From positions 62,001 to 126,000 of the forward strand of contig VTTJ01000006.1 in assembly GCA_008364785.1 (NCBI GenBank): 64,000 nt of DNA, written 5' to 3'. Position numbers and translations under genes: made by a program. Below, one piece after another: positions 57,918-64,000 of this stretch. Positions within the stretch are counted from its first letter, which is position 1, and every line of letters starts with the position of its first letter. This stretch comes from Bacillus sp. BGMRC 2118 (GTDB taxonomy: Bacteria; Bacillota; Bacilli; Bacillales; SA4). The notes beneath the pieces are model-generated. The model had not been told where the DNA came from and made no database searches. It saw nothing but the letters and a program-made list of their open reading frames with translations.

Positions 57918-58742
57918 TTGGATCCATTAAGTCTTGAAAAACTTTATGAAGGTGTTACAAAAGGATTAAAAGAAGTTACATGGTTCCCGGAAAGTTTGGC
58001 AATTTTAGTAATACTCTTCATATTAGTAGTAGGAACTATTGTTACATTTAAAGTAGCTAGAGGCGGACAAGAATTAAGTTTATTTGGCGGAGCTATCAAC
58101 TTAAAGCCAAATCTAGATGTATTAAAATTAAAAGAGCAATTTGAAACATTGAATGAGTATGATCGATTAAAGTCAAATGTTTTAAAGCTTCTAAACCAAA
58201 CATACTTGACCCTTCCTAGTTTAGAATGTTATAAAAGTAATGTCGTAAAATTAGAAAGAAATTTAAATTTATTTTATGATTTTTTTCTTCCAGGAATAAT
58301 TAGTACTATAACAAAAGAAAGAGATAATCAGCATCGAATTGCAATTTTTATTAAAGATAGTTCTACATTAAAAATCCTTAGAGGCAATGGTTATTCTCTA
58401 GAAGGATTAAAAAGGCTTAGTTTGAATGTTCACAATAGTAAAGCCGGGCATGCATTCATAAATAATATTGCTTATTTTAATAATAATCTTACAGCTGATC
58501 CATCTTATGTTAGGAATCCTAAAGCTACAAAGGAATATAAGTCGCTTTTATGCGTACCTATAGTGTATAATGAAGATGTAATTGGAATCCTTAATATTGA
58601 TGGCCTGAAGGAAAATTCATTCGATAAGGATGACGCTGATTATATAACTTATTTTGCTAATGCACTTGCACCAATTTTAAAACTACAGCTGGAACATACT
58701 GAGATTACGATTTTTGAGGAGGAGGAATTACATGTACGTTGA
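57918..58742 (+). CDS. Membrane-anchored GAF-domain protein
   Basis: 274 residues from TTG 57918 after ATTGGAGGCG. One membrane segment (about 25–47) is followed by a coiled linker and a GAF domain (about 115–262). Late GAF motifs are present: AGHAFINN, KSLLCVPIVYNEDVIGILNID and the C-terminal helix DADYITYFANALAPIL. No kinase, cyclase or helix-turn-helix output domain follows. It probably senses a small molecule at the membrane. It overlaps the next gene by 11 bases. Confidence 0.75.
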   Translation: MDPLSLEKLYEGVTKGLKEVTWFPESLAILVILFILVVGTIVTFKVARGGQELSLFGGAINLKPNLDVLKLKEQFETLNEYDRLKSNVLKLLNQTYLTLPSLECYKSNVVKLERNLNLFYDFFLPGIISTITKERDNQHRIAIFIKDSSTLKILRGNGYSLEGLKRLSLNVHNSKAGHAFINNIAYFNNNLTADPSYVRNPKATKEYKSLLCVPIVYNEDVIGILNIDGLKENSFDKDDADYITYFANALAPILKLQLEHTEITIFEEEELHVR

Positions 58743-58899
58743 AAGAAAAAACCTCAAATTAAGAAGTATGTACGAATCTGGTAATATTTCATCTCAGGAA
58801 TTCTTAGAAAAACTCTTCAGTACAAGAGAAGGGGACCGGAAGAGAAGAAATATTGAAGATAAGTTTAATAAAATTAAAAAGAAATATCTGAACAGATAG
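58732..58899 (+). CDS. 55-residue C-terminal protein of the proteasome-like operon
   Basis: ATG 58732 follows GAGGAGGA and overlaps the GAF gene end, so translation is coupled. It is a basic, helical protein (LKLRSMYESGNISSQEFLEK) with a Lys-rich tail. It contains a short SHOCT-like pattern (GxIxxxEFxxxK), a fold that often links proteins. Function is not known. Confidence 0.65.
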   Translation: MYVERKNLKLRSMYESGNISSQEFLEKLFSTREGDRKRRNIEDKFNKIKKKYLNR

Positions 58900-58905
58900 T
58901 TCTAC

Positions 58906-58947
58906 CTTAAAAATAACCCTAATCAATCGATCAGGGTTATTTTTAAG
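58906..58947. terminator. Strong bidirectional terminator after the four-gene operon
   Basis: CTTAAAAATAACCCT pairs exactly with AGGGTTATTTTTAAG around a 12-base loop. Confidence 0.85.
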
Positions 58948-59433
58948 AAAAAGGTGTACGTAATACAAAAAGAAGGATTAAGATAGATAAAGTTATCTGT
59001 GTTAATATTGTTTATAGATATAATATTGCTATAAATGACTTACTTGCGGCTGGAAATAAACACCATTTCCGTCATATGTGCCCTGCAAGCCTGGGCAAAC
59101 TCTTACGATTGATAGTTAGAAGGAAGCGTTTATACGTTTCCTTTTTTATTTTGACTTTAAGTAGGATAATAGGCAGTAATCTTATGCCAAAATAGGGCTA
59201 TTGTTGAGCACCAATATTACGAATTGTTTAAACTTAACTATAAAAGACAAACTTATTTAGTGTGTTGCTCGATCCCAAATACTACCTTCGTTTTTTAGTT
59301 CTCCGTGCTCATTTACAAATGCTTCCTAAAAAAGTATCAATCTGTATAAAAGTACATATTATGGATCATAAAAATAGTATTTTAGTATATTTTTAGTCTT
59401 ATATTTGTTATGTAAATTTTTACATTATTACTA
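58948..59433. other. Non-coding region, possible small RNA
   Basis: No ORF is supported. The part 59038–59148 is less AT-rich than its surroundings and ends in a hairpin plus T-run (59121–59148), as a small RNA or leader would. I do not recognise a known riboswitch in it. Confidence 0.35.
59121..59148 (+). terminator. Terminator hairpin without an upstream gene
   Basis: AGGAAGCG pairs with CGTTTCCT with one G·T pair, followed by TTTTTT. Confidence 0.6.
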
Positions 59434-59446
59434 AGGGAGGTATTTA

Positions 59447-59530
59447 ATGTTTAAAATTAAAAGAAGTAGCTGGTGCAGAACAGGCAGACTTCTCTTAAAG
59501 GGAGGGTTAGTTGAAGAAGAAAGGGCATAA
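59447..59530 (+). CDS. 27-residue mini-ORF
   Basis: ATG 59447 lies six bases after AGGGAGG, a near-ideal ribosome site. It encodes a basic N-terminus (FKIKRSSWCRTGRLLLKGG) and an acidic end, with its stop inside the base of a strong hairpin. It could be a real small peptide or the leftover start of a deleted gene. Confidence 0.4.
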   Translation: MFKIKRSSWCRTGRLLLKGGLVEEERA

Positions 59531-59563
59531 CATATTAGTCATATAAATATGTTATGCCCTTTA
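59521..59563. terminator. Long hairpin after the mini-ORF
   Basis: AAGGGCATAACATATT pairs exactly with AATATGTTATGCCCTT around a 9-base loop. Confidence 0.75.
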
Positions 59564-59661
59564 ATTTATAATATCCTTTTTTTAAATAAGAATATATTAG
59601 ACTTCATTTTATTTTGTTGGACCTCTTGCAATTTAAAAAAATTTAGGATTTATATGTGACT

Positions 59662-60285
59662 TTAGTCACGATTCAACCATTGCATATAAACTTCGTCCAT
59701 TGTTTTTTCTAAGGTTTGGTCTTCGGAAAAACGAAAACTCAATGAAGTATCGTCTATTTTTCCGTGTAATTCGGGTATTAGTAATGCTGCTTTTTGGTTA
59801 TTTTCAGGGGTTCTTTGGGCTGGACTGCCATCTTTTTTATATCCGTTCCTTCTGATCCCAATGCAATATCTACCAGGATTGGGCTCTGTTCTATCCAATG
59901 ATGTTAAGACAGCTTCCTTCAAAACTGGATCATTATTAGCACTTATATGATCTGGGATAAATGTTGCAAAATGACCTGTAAACTGTTTTAGTATATCACC
60001 AAGATTGTAGCCATACTCAATACCAAAAAACGCTCTAAATGATTTCTTATCAGAGATATGTATTTTGTATAGAGTGGCGTAGGTCGAATAGCTTTCCGTC
60101 ATTTGGGGTCTCTTGAGGAACTCCAGCCTGACGATAGCATAAGGATCTTCCTTACTTTTTGAATCTGGATACACTTTTACAAGTACAACAAAGTCTTGTT
60201 GTTTATACGTAAATAGGAAAGCATCTACAGTCCAAGAATTGGCCTTTAATTGATCTCTAATGACTTTTAGATTCCCTAACACCAT
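59662..60285 (-). CDS. DUF6037-like protein
   Basis: A 207-residue soluble protein. The N-terminus VLGNLKVIRDQLKAN, the VLVKVY strand and the block FFGIEYGYNLGDILKQF match my recollection of DUF6037. No catalytic motif is plain. The family occurs singly in accessory regions and has no proven role. AAAGGA precedes the ATG on the minus strand. Confidence 0.6.
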   Translation of the reverse strand: MVLGNLKVIRDQLKANSWTVDAFLFTYKQQDFVVLVKVYPDSKSKEDPYAIVRLEFLKRPQMTESYSTYATLYKIHISDKKSFRAFFGIEYGYNLGDILKQFTGHFATFIPDHISANNDPVLKEAVLTSLDRTEPNPGRYCIGIRRNGYKKDGSPAQRTPENNQKAALLIPELHGKIDDTSLSFRFSEDQTLEKTMDEVYMQWLNRD

Positions 60286-60985
60286 ATACTATCAAATCCT
60301 TTCATAGAATGTTATTGAAGGTTGTTTACATCTTGTGAGTATAGTGTTACTGTCCTATGCCTGACTTTAATATGTTAGTATCTGTTTTCCTTACACTCCG
60401 CATAAATTGGATCATTTGAAGCACAGTTCACTCGTTAAACAGCAATATATTCATATCTTATAAAAAATATAAATTTCTGTAAATTGATAAATATGTTGAA
60501 TCTTAGGGAAGATAAGTTTCTTAAAGTTTATAGTCTTATCTACTATAGTCATTTTTTATTCAATCTATAGCCAAAAATATGGATGAGCTTTTCACTATTT
60601 GAATGGAGGTTACTACAATGAGTTGAGGGAACACTCTATTATCTTTTCTCCCCTAAATATTAGGGAATTAATGTTGAAATTAAAGTGGATGGTGTTATTG
60701 GATTTCTTTACTACAAGAAGTAATAGTAATCGTTGACGTTTCCTATTGGTAAATACTTTGTCAGCTAGTGATGAATTTCGTGCAAACTGTTGAAAAAAAC
60801 ATGGCAGAGATGGTACATTCTTGTGGCTGTAATCATAAGGAATCATTTAATGCTTTGAATTGTCAAATCCACTTGCTTTTTTCTCTTAATGTTCTCTTTT
60901 AATTACTTTATTATTTTCAAATTTAACAAATGAGTAATATTAAAACTCTTTTAACGTTACCTAAAGTAGAGGATTCGGATTCAAT
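60286..60985. other. Stretch with no supported gene
   Basis: About 700 AT-rich bases. Around 60620–60850 several frames are open in pieces, which may be an old gene, but I recognise none of it. Confidence 0.35.
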
Positions 60986-61022
60986 AAAAAATGCATTAAT
61001 CCTTTTGGATTAATGCATTTTT
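60986..61022. terminator. Bidirectional terminator
   Basis: AAAAAATGCATTAATCC pairs with GGATTAATGCATTTTT around a TTTT loop. It may end the minus-strand pair that follows. Confidence 0.75.
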
Positions 61023-61123
61023 CATCTTTAACAAATTTGTCAATTATTATGGGATGTATATTAGTGATAATGCTCCACGATAAAGGAACTATTTGCAATT
61101 AAGTAAGGGTTTTCTAAGGAGTA

Positions 61124-61366
61124 CTATAGTATATTTTTAAAAGTTGTAATTAATGGCAGTTTATTCTTTCTCATTTCGTCTGCAATCCAAGATATACTAA
61201 TTTGAATGTCAGAAGGATACAATTCTTCATTACAATTAGAACACTGAAGGACTGGGACATTGAGAATTTGATAAGTATATCCATTTTCATTCCATCTAAT
61301 TGCTTCGGTTTTTTCTTCAATTATTCCACCACAACTACACTTAACCATTTCTGCAACAGCTCCCAT
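61124..61366 (-). CDS. YgiT-type zinc-finger protein, candidate antitoxin
   Basis: 80 residues from the ATG at 61366, nine bases after AAGGAGG. Two CxxC-type pairs (VKCSCGG and LQCSNCNEE) form the YgiT/MqsA-type zinc finger. There is no C-terminal helix-turn-helix of the full MqsA form. It lies 54 bases downstream of the 205-residue gene on the same strand and may be its antitoxin. Confidence 0.75.
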   Translation of the reverse strand: MGAVAEMVKCSCGGIIEEKTEAIRWNENGYTYQILNVPVLQCSNCNEELYPSDIQISISWIADEMRKNKLPLITTFKNIL

Positions 61367-61420
61367 ATTTATCATCCTCCTTAAATAACATTATAACATA
61401 AAGCATTAACCCGTATACGA

Positions 61421-62038
61421 TTAATGCTCGACATGTCTTTCATGGCTTATAATTCTAGCTTTAAAATCCTCCAATTGTTGTCGGATTTTAGTATCTTGTG
61501 ACAACTTTTGTGTTAATTTCCCTATATGATCATTGCAAACAGTAATAACTTTGATAGTCTCATTCCCAAATCTCTCAAAAGAAACTGACACTTTAAATTC
61601 TTCCTTAAGGTAGGTGTGTAGCAATGTATAAACTAAATTGCTTTTACCTTTCCATTCCGCATCTTCATCCACAATTTCACTGTCAATTACTAGTCGTACA
61701 ACTAATAAAACACTGTCTAGGCTAGGAGGGATGGATTCTGAACTCATTTTATCAACTCTGACTGCAACTCTAGCTCGTGCATGCTTTGTAAATGTAACTG
61801 TTCCTTCTTTAAGTAATGCTCTTTCATCTTGGTTCTCTAATAAACTATTCTTATGAGCTAAGACAATTTCACGTTGCCATTTTTGTAAAGATATCTTAAC
61901 ACCTGATTCTAAGTCTATAATCTCTTGAGCGTTAAACTGTGAGGCAAAAGATGAAATTTTGTCTAATTGTTCAGTGTTTAGATCAATAATGTCATCAATA
62001 GTAATTACTCTATCTTTTGATTTTATCTTATGTTTCAT
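61421..62038 (-). CDS. Hypothetical protein paired with the zinc-finger gene
   Basis: 205 residues behind GGAGGTG. The middle reads GTVTFTKHARARVAVRVDKM, which resembles the His/Arg pattern of DUF4258-type toxins, and a later part reads FGNETIKVITVCND. The coupling with a YgiT-type protein suggests a toxin–antitoxin pair. Both the family and the role are tentative. Confidence 0.6.
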   Translation of the reverse strand: MKHKIKSKDRVITIDDIIDLNTEQLDKISSFASQFNAQEIIDLESGVKISLQKWQREIVLAHKNSLLENQDERALLKEGTVTFTKHARARVAVRVDKMSSESIPPSLDSVLLVVRLVIDSEIVDEDAEWKGKSNLVYTLLHTYLKEEFKVSVSFERFGNETIKVITVCNDHIGKLTQKLSQDTKIRQQLEDFKARIISHERHVEH

Positions 62039-62640
62039 CTTGATTCACCTCCAATGCTCTACTATTCTATCATATTCGACAAAAAAGTAGAAGATTAGAG
62101 TTTTTTTCATACAAAATTCACCCCTTGTTATATAATTATTAAAACTTGAAGGGGGTCTTTTACTTCATTTAATTTAGAGAAAATCTCTCAGACATTTGTA
62201 TGGTAAAGTTAATTATTATAGAAATGTACTGAATCATAATCCAAAAATTAATATGTTTATTTTAGAATCAGAATGGCTAGGAGGGATGTTCATTTATTAA
62301 TATTTACCATAAATCAAATATAATAGTTTTTTATTATCCCTAGAAATGTTATATATTAACATTTTAATTTCCAATTATATAAATGTATAAAGAATGATGG
62401 ATATATCCAAAACATTATCTCGAATTCCCATTCAGAAAATAAAGATGATTAGCAAGTTTCCTTTTACTTTCTCCCTTGATTAATTCCCCCACTAATATTT
62501 AGTCTCTTGACAATTTAAGTAGTATATCAGAATTTCAATCTTACTAATGTAAGCCTGTGTACATATATCTTTACTAGTTTCAACTTGTGAGAGCCCAAGT
62601 CTTTCAGGGTTTCCTTTATTTATCTTTGATATTAATACTA
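62039..62640. other. Non-coding AT-rich stretch
   Basis: Contains the promoter region of the minus-strand pair. No gene, repeat or RNA recognised. Confidence 0.4.
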
Positions 62641-62959
62641 GGTTTGGATAATCAGATTTATGGAACAGTCAACAAATTGAAGATAACGAAAAAATGTTAG
62701 TTTTTAGCCGAGCAGTGTATGATGAAAATAAAAGTTTTGCAATTAATAAAATTACAGGATTTATAAAAAATGAAGAGAGTGAGATGTATTATCGATTCGA
62801 GGAAACTCTCTATAATACTATTACAAAATATCAAGGGTAGTTGAATTATTACAAAATAGTGGATTTAAATCTATTGAAATAAGAGAGGCATATAACATAG
62901 ATAAACGTGTGATTGAACCTGAAAAAGAGGCAAGAATTATTTTCATTTGCAAAATATAA
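62641..62959 (+). pseudogene. SAM-dependent methyltransferase, C-terminal fragment
   Basis: Reading through frame breaks gives MLVFSRAVYDENKSF, then YYRFEETLYNT, and RVVELLQNSGFKSIEIREAYN with a final EKEARIIFICK. This matches the C-terminal third of small class I methyltransferases. The SAM-binding part is missing. Confidence 0.5.
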
Positions 62960-62978
62960 AGGAGGAAATAAGGAAATA

Positions 62979-63815
62979 ATGGAGTTCAGTTCTATTACAC
63001 CTAAAGTAAAATCAGAAAGCCTTCTTGAGTATGATTTAACATTTTGGAGTGAAGAATTTATTCAAACTACACTTATACCAAATGCAAAAATATCAAGTGG
63101 TTCTAAGATACTACTTGCAGGATGCGATGTAGGTTCTCTTGGGAGATTGATAGCAAAAAATATCCCTAATGTTGAAATAGTTGGTGTTGACGAAAGTTCT
63201 TCTGCACTCGAAGTAGGAAAAGATTTGAATGCCCATAAAAAAATAAACAATATACACTATTAACGGAGATGTATTAGAATTAACAAAGTTGTTTGGGGAG
63301 GAATATTTTGACTTTGTTTTAGATGATGGAGTATTGTCTTGTTTTCCTAACAAGGAATTAGAGAATAATGCACTTGATCAAATAATTAGGTTACAAAATC
63401 CGGGGGAGTTATTAGTTCATTCCAAATTGATTATTCGGCTATGATGTATGGGACTGAAAATCTAGAGGTACATGATGCGGGGTACAAAATCCACAGGGCT
63501 CATATAATTGCTGCATTAAATGAGGATAACCCCCATGATAGGCGAAAATTAATTATTGCCCCTCAAATCCCTAAAATGTTCTGGGATAAGGGATTGCAGA
63601 ATATAAGATTTTATCCGTATTTACCACCGGAACAATTTCCTCCATATAAAGAGGATGATTTAACATATATTGATAGAAGAATAAAAATGTACACAGATGT
63701 TACCCCGGAAAATTTAATAGAATTTAAAATTATGCTTAAAGGTGGTTTAGATAAAAAGGAAATAAAAAATTGTTTCAGTGTCCTAAAACAATATTGGGAA
63801 GAAAGAAAGCTTTAA
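62979..63815 (+). pseudogene. Class I SAM-dependent methyltransferase, frameshifted
   Basis: ATG 62979 follows AAGGAGG. The N-terminal part has the SAM loop KILLAGCDVGSLGRLIA and the acidic VEIVGVDESS. The frame shifts near 63257, where NGDVLELTKLF continues, followed by FDFVLDDGVLSCFP. It shifts again near 63400 and the C-terminal part (63441–63815) ends EERKL. Two single-base events would restore about 280 residues. Confidence 0.7.
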
Positions 63816-63957
63816 TCTCTAAACCAAGAGTTTCCAACTTTATTAACACAAGTATTCTTATTAACGTTTGGCGAAAAAAGATAAAACTTTTCAATATATA
63901 CGAAAATTTTTACACTAACACAGAACGGTAGGTTAATATGTATGAACTATAAATTCT

Positions 63958-63993
63958 AAGCATCTGTTGTCATGAGACAACAGATGCTTTTTT
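63958..63993. terminator. Terminator at the window end
   Basis: AAGCATCTGTTGT pairs exactly with ACAACAGATGCTT, followed by a T-run. Confidence 0.8.
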
Positions 63994-64000
63994 ATAAAAA

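Noticed and set aside
59038..59148. A known riboswitch class upstream of a hairpin
   Set aside because: I could not fit the conserved cores of c-di-GMP, SAM, purine, TPP or T-box elements, and no gene follows the terminator.

Overview
The window is chromosomal DNA of a low-GC, spore-forming Firmicute of the Bacillaceae (Bacillus sensu lato). It carries two complete GerA-type germinant receptor operons and spoVR. It also keeps the yhcU–yhcV–yhcX–pgcA–yhcY–yhcZ–yhdB gene order known from Bacillus subtilis. Identifications are from reading protein motifs and gene order, without database searches.

Region 1 (1 to about 23.57 kb) is compact core chromosome. It begins inside an HD-GYP gene, then a DUF3307 membrane protein and a class III adenylate cyclase. 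Next come germinant receptor operon 1, a nucleoside hydrolase, a YhcU homologue, and a convergent thioredoxin/DsbB-like disulfide pair. Then follow the CBS protein YhcV, the GNAT–nitrilase fusion YhcX, phosphoglucomutase PgcA, an SDR, the YhcY/YhcZ two-component system, YhdB, an M14 peptidase and a DUF3889 protein. Germinant receptor operon 2 and the first 60% of spoVR close the region. Intergenic spaces hold a roughly 170-bp repeat in three copies and a degenerate array with about 21-bp spacing.

Region 2 (about 23.57 kb to the end of the window) is accessory DNA that starts inside spoVR. SpoVR stops right after its conserved WASY residues, where the reading frame runs into foreign AT-rich DNA. 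The 3' half of spoVR is not in the window, so the inserted element would exceed 40 kb. It holds a frameshifted helicase–nuclease, an E2-like protein with a coupled small disordered ORF, and an RHS toxin with a candidate immunity gene. Three large serine recombinases surround a small Xre regulator and are followed by a perfect 50-bp palindrome. Next are remnants of a sce7726/beta-family pair, an Mrr-like nuclease, a DUF4365 protein, decayed IS3 and IS110 elements, and an ABC exporter. A decayed phage endolysin has tails on both sides of a second toxin/immunity cassette. A tight operon built around a proteasome-like Ntn hydrolase, a DUF6037 protein, a possible toxin–antitoxin pair and broken methyltransferases follow.

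Two things stand out. One is the split spoVR together with large serine recombinases, which suggests an element of the kind excised during sporulation, such as skin. The other is the four-gene proteasome-like/GAF operon at 56.4–58.9 kb, which I cannot match to a described system.
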